Source of the DNA: Chloroflexota bacterium
GTDB lineage: Bacteria; Chloroflexota; Limnocylindria; QHBO01
DNA: 6,205 bases
Assembly: GCA_013694795.1 (NCBI GenBank)
Contig: JACDBS010000241.1
Location: 1-6,205 of the forward strand
Reading direction: 5' to 3'
Of this stretch, positions 1 through 5,836 are shown piece by piece. How positions within the stretch are numbered: the stretch's first letter is position 1; every line of letters begins with the position of its first letter. The notes below the pieces were generated by a model. It made no database searches and was not told the DNA's origin. It saw only the letters and a program-made list of their open reading frames with translations. A program made the position numbers and the translations under genes.

Positions 1-171
1 GCCCCACACCCCGTCGGGCGGTTGCTGCGCAAGGATCTGGGCGCCCCAGCCCTCGCGGGTCACGCGCGCGCGTTCGGCCGCCACGTCGTCGGCCGACGCA
101 TCGGTCAGGTCGCGCATCACCTGCCAGCGGATTGCGGGATCGGAATCGAGGAGCCAGTCGATGACATTCAT
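1..171 (-). CDS. Squalene-cyclase/prenyltransferase-repeat-like protein, N-terminus (partial)
   Basis: Fifty-seven N-terminal codons are visible, and the frame stays open to the left edge. The protein starts MNVIDWLLDSDPAIRWQVM, a beginning I recognise from bacterial proteins annotated as squalene cyclase-like or prenyltransferase/squalene-oxidase repeat proteins, which fold as alpha/alpha toroids. Residues 50-57 (QPPDGVWG) match a QW-type repeat (Q-x-x-D-G-x-W), typical of that fold. The catalytic part lies outside the window, so no reaction can be assigned; many relatives are uncharacterised and may not be true cyclases. The ATG at 169-171 was chosen because the family usually begins at this MNVIDW. 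An in-frame ATG at 193-195 would add eight residues. Neither start has a strong Shine-Dalgarno sequence. It lies downstream of the response regulator in the same direction, with a 115-nt gap, so it may have its own promoter. Confidence 0.65.
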   Translation of the reverse strand, partial: MNVIDWLLDSDPAIRWQVMRDLTDASADDVAAERARVTREGWGAQILAQQPPDGVWG

Positions 172-286
172 GTGCGCAGCATGATTCCCGATCATTGATC
201 GCGTCTCATGCCTGGCATTGCGCCGAGCTGTCAGAACCGCTCGGGAACGCCGGGCTGACGCAGATCGATCTCTGGGACTGAGGTCC
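172..286. other. Intergenic gap with small palindromes
   Basis: This 115-nt gap separates the response regulator from the squalene-cyclase-like gene. It contains GGGAC-TGAG-GTCCC (274-287, running into the regulator's stop codon), the palindrome AGATCGATCT (262-271) and GATCA-T-TGATC (190-200). No T-tract follows the first hairpin on the minus strand, so a classical intrinsic terminator is not supported. A CTGACA element on the minus strand resembles a -35 box, but its expected -10 partner is poor. A promoter for the downstream gene is plausible here but not demonstrated. Confidence 0.3.
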
Positions 287-946
287 CTAGTCGTCGGCTC
301 CGTCGAGGTAGAGGAGGACGGCCAGCACCCGGCGGTTGACGTCCGGGTCGTCCTCGAGCCCGAGCTTGCTGAAGATCGTGCCGCTCATCCCCTCGAGCGT
401 CTTGGTCGTGATCCCCAGACGTTGCGCGATCGCCCGGTTCGAGTGCCCCCCCGCGATCAACCCCAGAGCCTGGCCCTCGCGGTCCGTCAGGCGGGTCAGC
501 CGATCGTCCCGGCGCCGCGCCCGGACCAGCTCCCCGATGACGGCCGGGTCGACTGCCGAGCCGCCCGCGGCAACCCGGTGGGCTGCGTCCAGGAGCTCTG
601 CCGCCTCGCCGAGCCGGTCTTTCAGCAGGTAGCCCACGCGATCAACGCCGGCCCCGAGCAGCCGCAGCGCGTACTCGGGCTCGAGGAACTGCGAAAGGAC
701 GAGGACACCCACCGTCGGGAACCGCTCGCGGATCGTGAGGGCGGCGTCCAGTCCGGCGTTACCACCGGGCGGCATGCGGATGTCGACGACGGCGAGGTGC
801 GGCGGCTCGTTCGCGACGGCCTGGAAAAGTTCGCTCGCATCGCGCGCCTCGGCCGTCACGCGGAAGCCACCTTCGGAAAGGATCCGTGCCACGCCCTGGC
901 GGATGACGACGGAGTCGTCGGCGACGATCGCCCGCAGCGGTGTCAT
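287..946 (-). CDS. LuxR/NarL-family response regulator
   Basis: This 219-residue two-component response regulator has an N-terminal receiver domain (about 4-120) and a C-terminal LuxR-type helix-turn-helix (about 150-197), the usual length for the NarL/FixJ class. The acidic pocket is D10-D11, the phosphoacceptor is D55 in VVDIRMPP, the switch residue is S85 and the conserved lysine is K109 in LLKD. Phosphorylation by the upstream kinase should promote dimerisation and DNA binding. Its ATG overlaps the kinase stop as ATGA, so the two are almost certainly translationally coupled partners. The recognition helix reads TTKTLEGMSGTIFSKLGL, where most family members have a V-E-K-H-V type sequence; here G186 and M187 replace the usual K and H. 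The receiver is orthodox, so phospho-signalling should work, but DNA specificity may be atypical. The target genes are not known; the kinase operon itself and the divergent secreted-protein gene are candidates by position. Confidence 0.93.
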   Translation of the reverse strand: MTPLRAIVADDSVVIRQGVARILSEGGFRVTAEARDASELFQAVANEPPHLAVVDIRMPPGGNAGLDAALTIRERFPTVGVLVLSQFLEPEYALRLLGAGVDRVGYLLKDRLGEAAELLDAAHRVAAGGSAVDPAVIGELVRARRRDDRLTRLTDREGQALGLIAGGHSNRAIAQRLGITTKTLEGMSGTIFSKLGLEDDPDVNRRVLAVLLYLDGADD

Positions 947-2724
947 CCCGTCGGAATCGTCGCCCGGATGCGGGTCCCGCGGCCGGCGTCGCTGACCACC
1001 TCGAACCGGCCGCCGAGCGCCATCACGCGGTCGGCCAGCCCGCGAAGGCCCGAGCCGCGCTCCGCTGCTGCACCGCCCTGACCGTCGTCGCTCACCTCGA
1101 GCTCGAGCGACGCTCCCGCCTGCACGACGCGCACCGTGGCATGGCTCGCCCGCGCATGCCGCTGTGTGTTCGTGAGCGCTTCCGCGATCGTGAAGTACGC
1201 GGTGGACTCGACCAGCCGAGGGAGTCGCCCGTCGAGGGTCATGCCGACGTCGACCGGGATGCCCACCCGACGCGCGAGGGCTGTCACGGCGGCTTCCAAT
1301 CCTGCGTCCTCGAGGATCGCCGGATGGATCCCGCGGGCCAGCTCGCGCAGTTCGTGGATGGCCTCGGTGATTTCACGGGCTGCGGCATCGAGCTGTTCGC
1401 GAAGTAGCTTCGGGGCGGCCTCCGCGTCGGCCGTGCTGCGCGCCTGCTGGAGCGCGAGCATCACGCCGATCAGCCGTTGCTGGGCGCCATCGTGGAGGTC
1501 GCGCTCGAGGCGCCGCCGTTCCTCCTCGGCGGCGGTGACGATGCGCTCCCGCGACTCCGTGACCGCTCGCAGTTGCTCGCGGAGCTCCGACTCGAGCCGC
1601 TCATTCTCCAGCGCGAGACGGAGGACGCGGACGACCGCAGCGAGCAGTTCCGGCTGCTCGAGCAGCGCCGGGTCATGGACGATGGCCGCCGATGCCCGGT
1701 CCTCCGGTCCGATCATCGTCACCGCGCGTCCGTGGTCCGGACTTGGCAGCGCAGCTGGTGCAGCATCCTCCGTAATCCACGCCTTTCCGTCGACTGGCCG
1801 CAGCAGCACGAGCGACGGGTCGCCGAGCGCAGTCCGGAGCGCATCGCCCACCGTGCCCGAGCCGCGTGGCCGCTCCAGGCCGGCCGAGAGCGGGCCGAGG
1901 GGACCCGGGGCCCTTCGAAGGCGAAGGGTTGCCACGACGAAGCCGATCGGCACCAGGACCCTCGCTCCGAACCCGACCCAGGCGAAGATCTCGCCCCACG
2001 GTTCGGTGATCTCCACGAGCAGGGCTCCCGTGGCGGTGCTCCAGGCGTACTCGAACGAGTCGTAGGTCCTGGCGGTCATCGCCAGGCCACCGGCCACGAG
2101 GATCGGCAAGCGGACGCGCCGCAGGACGGGACCGGACCGCAGGAGACGGCTTAGCGCGACCACGCCGACAAGCGCCGCGAGGCCTGAGATTGCCAGGTTG
2201 GACGCGATCTCGACCGCTTCGAACGCCGCCAGGTTTGGCCAGATCGCAAATGGGTTGGCTGCGCACTCGGCGCAGTCAAAGACGCGAACTGGATCCTGGA
2301 GGAGCAACCGGCCCAGCGACCGCGCGGCCATCGCCGCCCCAAGGGCTCCGATGAGCCAGCGCGGCTCGAGCCGCAGGGAGGGCGAGGAGAGCATGAGCAA
2401 CAGGGCGGCCAGGACGAGGTCGTAGTAGCCCTCGAAGGCGAAGCCGAGGTGAGTCACGACCGGCTGGCCGGACGGGGCATAGCTGCCCACGAACCAGAGG
2501 GCACCGCACACGAGAAGCATCGGGCCGGCCGGCGAATGGGGGCGCAGCCACACAGCGATGAGGCCGGAGGCCACAAACGTGAGCCCCATGACGAGGTCGG
2601 CGACAAGGAACTGAGGCGGAGCGCCGCTCGCCATGCCAACGACCGTCGTGACAGCCGCGAAGGCGATCACGCCCGCGGCCAGGGCAAGGGCTCGGCGATG
2701 GCTCATGGGTTGCATTGCTGGCAC
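943..2724 (-). CDS. Membrane-bound NarL-type sensor histidine kinase
   Basis: This 593-residue kinase passes phosphate from its own histidine to the response regulator encoded next. Residues 1-270 hold about seven to eight hydrophobic segments (for example near 12-31, 40-60, 67-85, 100-112, 122-136, 173-195, 205-217 and 245-267), so the sensor region is integral to the membrane. Residues about 285-370 look like a degenerate GAF-like domain ending AIVHDPALL, followed by a coiled coil (about 371-408). The HisKA_3 dimerisation segment carries H411 in RDLHDGAQQRL. The ATPase has an N-box (E515-A525, with N519), DDGQGG (546-551) and GSGLRGLADRV (557-567), so all catalytic boxes are intact. A C151-x2-C154 pair with N157 lies in a loop between membrane segments. 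The GTG start at 2724 gives the longest frame; ATGs at 2715 and 2706 are equally possible, and none has a clear Shine-Dalgarno sequence. The signal it senses is unknown. Confidence 0.93.
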   Translation of the reverse strand: MPAMQPMSHRRALALAAGVIAFAAVTTVVGMASGAPPQFLVADLVMGLTFVASGLIAVWLRPHSPAGPMLLVCGALWFVGSYAPSGQPVVTHLGFAFEGYYDLVLAALLLMLSSPSLRLEPRWLIGALGAAMAARSLGRLLLQDPVRVFDCAECAANPFAIWPNLAAFEAVEIASNLAISGLAALVGVVALSRLLRSGPVLRRVRLPILVAGGLAMTARTYDSFEYAWSTATGALLVEITEPWGEIFAWVGFGARVLVPIGFVVATLRLRRAPGPLGPLSAGLERPRGSGTVGDALRTALGDPSLVLLRPVDGKAWITEDAAPAALPSPDHGRAVTMIGPEDRASAAIVHDPALLEQPELLAAVVRVLRLALENERLESELREQLRAVTESRERIVTAAEEERRRLERDLHDGAQQRLIGVMLALQQARSTADAEAAPKLLREQLDAAAREITEAIHELRELARGIHPAILEDAGLEAAVTALARRVGIPVDVGMTLDGRLPRLVESTAYFTIAEALTNTQRHARASHATVRVVQAGASLELEVSDDGQGGAAAERGSGLRGLADRVMALGGRFEVVSDAGRGTRIRATIPTG

Positions 2725-2837
2725 GCCACTGTGGCTGGATACCCGGGCTACCCCGGGCGATGCCGGCCGGGCGAGCCCGCTGGTCCGACGGGCGAGACGT
2801 TCCTACGGTGAATGCCCATCCCCATAGGAGATCAGCA
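2725..2837. promoter_or_regulatory. Divergent intergenic region with tandem CCCGGG sites
   Basis: This 113-nt region separates the divergent kinase and secreted-protein genes and should hold promoters for both. Two CCCGGG palindromes (2742-2747 and 2752-2757) sit in the near-direct repeats ACCCGGGCTA and CCCCGGGCGA, exactly 10 bp apart, about one helical turn. This spacing would suit a dimeric or tandem-bound regulator. A minus-strand TATCCA (2735-2740) could be a -10 box for the kinase, but no matching -35 is seen. On the plus strand TACGGT (2804-2809) is a possible -10 for the secreted gene, also without a convincing -35. The assignment rests mainly on position. Confidence 0.35.
2826..2830 (+). 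promoter_or_regulatory. Ribosome binding site (AGGAG) deciding a GTG start
   Basis: AGGAG lies 7 nt before the GTG at 2838. It fixes the start of the secreted protein at that GTG rather than at upstream in-frame ATGs such as 2715, which would overlap the divergent kinase and place the signal peptide in the interior. Confidence 0.8.
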
Positions 2838-3299
2838 GTGAATCGGCGCACATTCTTCATCTCCGTTACCTTCGCCCTCGTCCTCGGTGTGATGAGCGCC
2901 GGTGTCGCCCAGGCCGGCGGCCCGTTGAGGATCAGTGACTCGTACACGGAGACCTTCTTCGACGACTTCATCTACGAGCTGTGCGGGATCGAGACGTTCA
3001 CGGCCGTGACCGAGCGCTGGACCCTGAAGAAGTACCCGGACGGCTCGGCGATCCTGCACGTGAATCGGTATTTCGTCTCGGAAGACCCGCGGATCCCGAG
3101 AGAGCGTGGTGCCGGAACCAGCTTCTTCGCGCCCGATGGAACGCAGACCACCGTCGGCAGTCCGACCCGGATCTTCGCGACGGACGGCCGCGGCCTGCTG
3201 CTCCTGGACGCCGGCCGTGTGGTGTTCGGCGAGGAGATCACGATCCGCGGGCACGTCGAGTCCTTCGACGTCGATCTCGCCGAGTACTACTGTCCCTGA
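2838..3299 (+). CDS. Small secreted protein of unknown function
   Basis: This gene encodes 153 residues from a GTG start with a good AGGAG seven bases upstream. The N-terminus is a clear Sec signal peptide: MNRR, a hydrophobic core (about 5-20) and a probable cleavage site after A26 in GVAQA-GG, leaving about 127 exported residues. The mature part is acidic, rich in aromatic residues and beta-prone, with only two cysteines: C49 and C152, the second-to-last residue. These could form a disulfide joining the ends of the domain. There is no lipobox or membrane anchor, so it is probably released or periplasmic, depending on the cell envelope. I recognise no characterised family; it resembles the many small secreted proteins annotated as hypothetical in soil Actinomycetota and Chloroflexota. 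Being divergent from the sensor kinase makes it a candidate target or signal partner of the two-component system, by position only. Confidence 0.85.
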   Translation: MNRRTFFISVTFALVLGVMSAGVAQAGGPLRISDSYTETFFDDFIYELCGIETFTAVTERWTLKKYPDGSAILHVNRYFVSEDPRIPRERGAGTSFFAPDGTQTTVGSPTRIFATDGRGLLLLDAGRVVFGEEITIRGHVESFDVDLAEYYCP

Positions 3300-3330
3300 C
3301 GACGGCCCGTTTCCCGTCGATGATCGACTC

Positions 3331-3375
3331 GACCTCGGGTGGTCAGGAGTCGTCTCCGCGCAGCCACCCGAGGTC
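3331..3375. terminator. 12-bp perfect inverted repeat at convergent gene ends, possible bidirectional terminator
   Basis: GACCTCGGGTGG (3331-3342) is perfectly complementary to CCACCCGAGGTC (3364-3375), separated by 21 nt that include a smaller GGAG-TCGT-CTCC hairpin (3346-3357). It lies 31 bp past the stop of the plus-strand secreted gene, and its right arm is inside the last codons of the minus-strand nucleotidyltransferase remnant. There is no T-tract on either side, so it is either a GC-rich hairpin terminator of the kind common in high-GC bacteria or an RNA-stabilising structure. Just to its left, GTCGAT-G-ATCGAC (3316-3328) is another perfect palindrome, too tight to form a hairpin. Confidence 0.45.
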
Positions 3376-3663
3376 CGGTTCCCACGCATCGACAACGTCC
3401 GAAAGGCCGGCGGCACGAGCCCTCCGCTCAGCGTGGTTGAAGACCATCCGCTGTGCCGACGGGCTCGGATCGCGCGCGATCGTCTCGACGAGTCCCGCCA
3501 CATTGGGCCAGCCCAGCGGAATGCGGTCCAGCTCGTGGCGCAGCCACGTGTTGAAGGGACGGACACGCGCCTCCAGCGCAAACGCTATCGTCAGAAACGG
3601 CGAGAGCGATTCCAGTATCGAGCCGTCCCTCGAGGTCTCGACCGGGCGTGGGGAAGGCTGGGC
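3343..3663 (-). pseudogene. Nucleotidyltransferase-like protein, C-terminal remnant
   Basis: A minus-strand frame of 106 codons, ending with TGA at 3343-3345, reads as real protein. It includes LSPFLTIAFALEARVRPFN, then RHELDRIPLGWPNVAGL, and ends VDAWEPDLGWLRG. This resembles the alpha-helical C-terminal half of stand-alone nucleotidyltransferase-domain proteins. The N-terminal catalytic part with the G-S and D-x-D motifs is absent. The frame is closed upstream by the TAA of the winged-helix remnant at 3664-3666, and no ATG or GTG lies before the conserved region; the first ATG (3445-3447) is internal. It is therefore most likely a 3' gene fragment left by a deletion. The family call is from memory of the C-terminal pattern and is moderate. 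The alternative, a short intact protein with a rare start codon, is less likely. Confidence 0.5.
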
Positions 3664-3789
3664 TTAGGACGACTCGACCGCAGCGAGGCCGAGCCATGAG
3701 GCGAGGTTGCCGACTTCGGCCCGCACGGCTGTCTTCATCGTGCGCGTGAACGTGACGTCCTCGTGAATGGCGTTGACCCGCAACAACTG
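3664..3789 (-). pseudogene. Winged-helix/YcaQ-like protein, C-terminal remnant
   Basis: About 41 codons, ending in TAA at 3664-3666, read QLLRVNAIHEDVTFTRTM, then KTAVRAEVGNLASWLGLAAVESS. A strand with a basic residue, then NAIHED, then a helix ending LASWLGL, resembles the extreme C-terminus of winged-helix DNA-binding proteins of the YcaQ/AlkZ-like (DUF1006) group, some of which are DNA glycosylases. Everything before this tail is missing. To its right the frame turns into low-complexity arginine-rich sequence that is the antisense-frame reading of the DHFR-like remnant, so the gene is cut at about 3785-3803. The coding nature of the fragment is convincing; the family name is tentative. Confidence 0.42.
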
Positions 3790-3896
3790 ACTTCGACCTC
3801 GCCGCGGTCGAAGCCGCCGCCGCGGTCCTCGTTCGGGCCTCCCGGACCCTGGTAGACGCCGTCGACCGATAGGAAGGTCGTGACAGTCAGCAGCAT
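3735..3896 (-). pseudogene. Dihydrofolate-reductase-like (RibD_C) protein, N-terminal remnant
   Basis: The minus-strand ATG at 3894-3896 opens MLLTVTTFLSVDGVYQGPGG, followed by PNEDRGGGFDRG. This is the characteristic N-terminus of the bacterial dihydrofolate-reductase family related to the RibD C-terminal domain (usual pattern VTTFxSLDGVxQ-PGGP-ED-x-GGF). Similarity stops after about residue 32 (near 3801). The frame then runs through unrelated sequence, the winged-helix remnant in another frame, and ends at a TGA at 3735-3737 after 53 residues. Full proteins are about 180-200 residues, so over 80% is lost, including most of the cofactor-binding fold. The ATG is only 3 nt after the hydrolase stop, so it was very likely the next gene of that operon. 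The 53-residue product could still be translated but should not be a working reductase. Confidence 0.7.
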
Positions 3897-3899
3897 CGG

Positions 3900-4775
3900 T
3901 CAGTTCGCCTCGAGGACCTGGCGGAGCCTGGCGGCGAAGGCGTCCGGCTCTCCTGCCGGCTGGCCGTACTCGCCACCCATGAAGCCGCCGTGGCCGCTCG
4001 GGAACATCACCGGTTCGGTGCCAAGCCGCTCGGCGACGGCGAAGGCAGCGCGGCTCGGCATGATGCCCTCCGACTCCACGCCCGCGGCCATGACGATCCG
4101 GGTCGATGCCGCCCGAAGGGCGTCGAAATCAGCCTCGTACTGTGTTCCGGTGATGATGTTCTGGCCCATCAACGGATCGGTGCGTGAGCCGTCGTCCTCT
4201 GTCGGCATCCCGAACATCGCCGGGTCCGGCGCTGGCTGCTGAGCGAAGTCGCCGGGGAACTCTCCCTGATGGCTGACGACGGCAATGAAGTGGGCCATGC
4301 CGGCGCCGAATCCACTGCGCTGGTACGTCTCGTGAACCGCGCGGGCGGCCGCCTGCGCGTTCTCGCGATCGGGCAGGACCGAGGCGAGCGGTGGCTCGTG
4401 CGCCACGAGCGTCCGAACGTCCTCTGGATGCTTGGCGACCAGCGCCAGCGCGTTCACCGCACCACCGCTGCTGGCGAACAGGTCGACCGGCCCAACCCCG
4501 AGCTCCTGGATGATCCGATGCACGTCGTCGGCGTGCTCGTCCGGCGTGGATTCCGACGTCATGTCGGGCTTCGTGCTGCGCTCGGACCCCCGCGGGTCGT
4601 ACGTCACGATCGTCCGGTCGGTGAAGTGGCCGGCCAGACTGCCGAATCCCGCGGCGCCCATCGGTGAGCCGATCAGGAACAGAACCGGGGCATCGGCCGA
4701 GCCCCCCCGCACGTCGTAGGTCAGCGTTGCACCGGGCACGTCGAGCGTGCGTGTCGTCGCGTCAGTCAGGGTCAT
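3900..4775 (-). CDS. Alpha/beta hydrolase
   Basis: This complete 291-residue alpha/beta-hydrolase-fold enzyme is probably cytoplasmic, as no signal peptide is seen. The order is canonical: an early strand VLFLIGSP (31-38) whose GSP region probably supplies the oxyanion hole, TYDPRGSERS (58-67), the nucleophile elbow LFASSGGAVNAL (99-110) with S103 as predicted nucleophile, a lid region of about 135-215, and the catalytic histidine H262 in SGHGGF. The acid is probably E234 or E236 in GVESEG. The elbow is A-x-S-x-G instead of the usual G-x-S-x-G, a tolerated variation. Substrate cannot be read from sequence; carboxylesterase, epoxide-hydrolase-like and haloperoxidase-like roles are all open. 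AGGAG (4783-4787) lies seven bases before the ATG. It follows the DUF1579-like gene after a 78-nt gap with no obvious promoter, and the DHFR-like remnant starts 3 nt after its stop. Confidence 0.92.
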   Translation of the reverse strand: MTLTDATTRTLDVPGATLTYDVRGGSADAPVLFLIGSPMGAAGFGSLAGHFTDRTIVTYDPRGSERSTKPDMTSESTPDEHADDVHRIIQELGVGPVDLFASSGGAVNALALVAKHPEDVRTLVAHEPPLASVLPDRENAQAAARAVHETYQRSGFGAGMAHFIAVVSHQGEFPGDFAQQPAPDPAMFGMPTEDDGSRTDPLMGQNIITGTQYEADFDALRAASTRIVMAAGVESEGIMPSRAAFAVAERLGTEPVMFPSGHGGFMGGEYGQPAGEPDAFAARLRQVLEAN

Positions 4776-4853
4776 GATGGCTCTCCTGTGGGGTCGGATT
4801 GGTTTCTCGGTTGAACAGACTTGCGCGAGCCGCCGATCTCATCGGTATGGCTA

Positions 4854-5317
4854 TCAATCGACTTTCCGATACGTCAGGTCGAAGTCCGGTTCCCAGGCGG
4901 AGCCGTCCTGCGACGACTCCCATCGGCCTTCGATGCTCCGACCCTGGTCTCGAATGGCCCCGATGTACCGCTGGTGAAAGCCGGGAGCTGCCCTCCAGAC
5001 CTGCCACGTGTCGGTGCCCAGGTTCATGCGATAGACCCGGAATACGCCGCGCGCGTCGGAGTACAGCATCGCGTGCTCGAGGGTCGTGTCATCGAAGCCG
5101 ATGATCGAGGTCACGGGCATCGGCGAGTGCGCCACCCATTCGGATCCGCATCGGGGCTCGGTTGATCGACCGCGTGCTCGTTGACGAAGGCGCCGTCCTC
5201 GATCCACTCAAACGTCGCCGACCCGCGTCCCAAGAATCGTCCCTCGGCGCTGGCTTCGAACTCCCACGTCCCGATGAGCATGCCGAGCGACGATGCCGCC
5301 TTCGTGCCCTCGTTCAT
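4854..5317 (-). pseudogene. DUF1579-like (lipocalin-like) protein, split by one frameshift
   Basis: Two overlapping frames together encode one protein. The first starts at the ATG at 5315-5317 (AGGAG at 5327-5331) and reads LGMLIGTWEFEASAEG to DPNGW (residue 62), then would stop at 5111. The second continues from about 5132 with AHSPMPVTSIIGFDDTT and LYSDARGVFRVYRM, ending LTYRKVD at the TGA at 4854. Adding one G (minus strand) after the TGG codon at 5132-5134 gives a continuous product of 154 residues. The pattern of GTW, later FEW, GFDDTT, GVFRVY, APGF-QR and GRWE fits small beta-barrel proteins of the DUF1579 or lipocalin-like type, whose ligands are mostly unknown. Both halves keep good coding character, so the lesion is recent or is a sequencing error. 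It follows the AHSA1 gene closely. Confidence 0.8.
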
Positions 5318-5326
5318 CTTGGGGAT

Positions 5327-5331
5327 CTCCT
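5327..5331 (-). promoter_or_regulatory. Ribosome binding site overlapping the upstream stop codon
   Basis: AGGAG on the minus strand lies 9 nt before the ATG of the DUF1579-like gene and shares two bases with the TAG stop (5330-5332) of the AHSA1 gene. Ribosomes terminating on the first gene would sit over the initiation site of the second, suggesting translational coupling. Confidence 0.7.
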
Positions 5332-5836
5332 ATGCATGCGCGACCTTCTCCTCCGCGAGGATGGCGTCGATCTGGCCGACGGCCTGCGTGATGCCCTCCT
5401 CCATACCCATGGCGAGGACCTGCTCCATCGCCTCGGCGCTCGGGAAGATGCTGTCGATCGACATCCGCGTCCGTCCGTCGCCGATGTTCTCGATGGTCAC
5501 GCGGGCGGTTGTGACCGGGAGGTCGGTGTTCGGGGTGCCGTCGTCGCTGGCGAATCCGTTGCGGAAGACGAGCGAGCGAGGCGCATCGGCCTCGACGATG
5601 TCCCAATAGCCACGCGGCTGGTCGCCCTCCGGACCGGTCATGTGGTACTCGACCCGACCGCCGCGCTTCAGGTCATGCGAGGTCACGGTGGCGGGGTAGG
5701 TCGGCGGTCCCCACCAGCGCTCCAGCTGGCGCGGGTCCGCCCACAACTGCCACACCCGCTCGGGCGAGGCGTCGAACTCGGCGGTGATGGTCATGGACAG
5801 GTCGTCGCGGTTCTTCCGCACGGCGGTGACGGTCAC
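5330..5836 (-). CDS. SRPBCC / AHSA1-family protein
   Basis: This 168-residue START-like (Bet v 1 fold) protein belongs to the AHSA1 group, which forms a hydrophobic cavity for small organic ligands. Hallmarks are FDASPERVWQLWADPRQLER followed by WWGPP (residues 21-45), a GYWDIVEAD strand (77-84), the LVFRNGF segment (89-95) and the long C-terminal helix (about 143-163, GMEEGITQAVGQIDAIL). The GTG at 5834-5836 is preferred because AAGGAG is 8 nt upstream and because it overlaps the arsR stop as GTGA, the usual arrangement of ArsR-AHSA1 gene pairs. The frame is open further upstream but only through antisense of arsR's end. It is transcribed with arsR and presumably controlled by it. No ligand can be named; some relatives are annotated as activators of Hsp90 ATPase, but that role does not transfer to bacterial single-domain members. 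Confidence 0.93.
   Translation of the reverse strand: MTVTAVRKNRDDLSMTITAEFDASPERVWQLWADPRQLERWWGPPTYPATVTSHDLKRGGRVEYHMTGPEGDQPRGYWDIVEADAPRSLVFRNGFASDDGTPNTDLPVTTARVTIENIGDGRTRMSIDSIFPSAEAMEQVLAMGMEEGITQAVGQIDAILAEEKVAHA

Noticed and set aside
262..287. Intrinsic terminator after the response regulator (GGGAC-TGAG-GTCCC and AGATCGATCT)
   Set aside because: The stem is only 5 bp, overlaps the stop codon and has no T-tract; it is recorded only as part of the gap.
218..1081. 287-codon plus-strand open frame opposite the response regulator
   Set aside because: It is the antisense of a clear regulator gene, rich in arginine and without any recognisable domain, as expected of GC-rich shadow frames.
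1136..2065. 309-codon plus-strand open frame opposite the kinase
   Set aside because: It is antisense to the intact HisKA_3 and ATPase region; the product is serine/arginine-rich low-complexity sequence.
3428..3697. 89-codon minus-strand frame across the remnant region
   Set aside because: A different frame of the same strand gives the nucleotidyltransferase-like and winged-helix-like sequences, which look far more like protein.
5111..5145. Programmed -1 frameshifting as explanation for the split DUF1579-like gene
   Set aside because: No X-XXY-YYZ slippery heptamer or convincing downstream structure is present; a one-base lesion or error is simpler.
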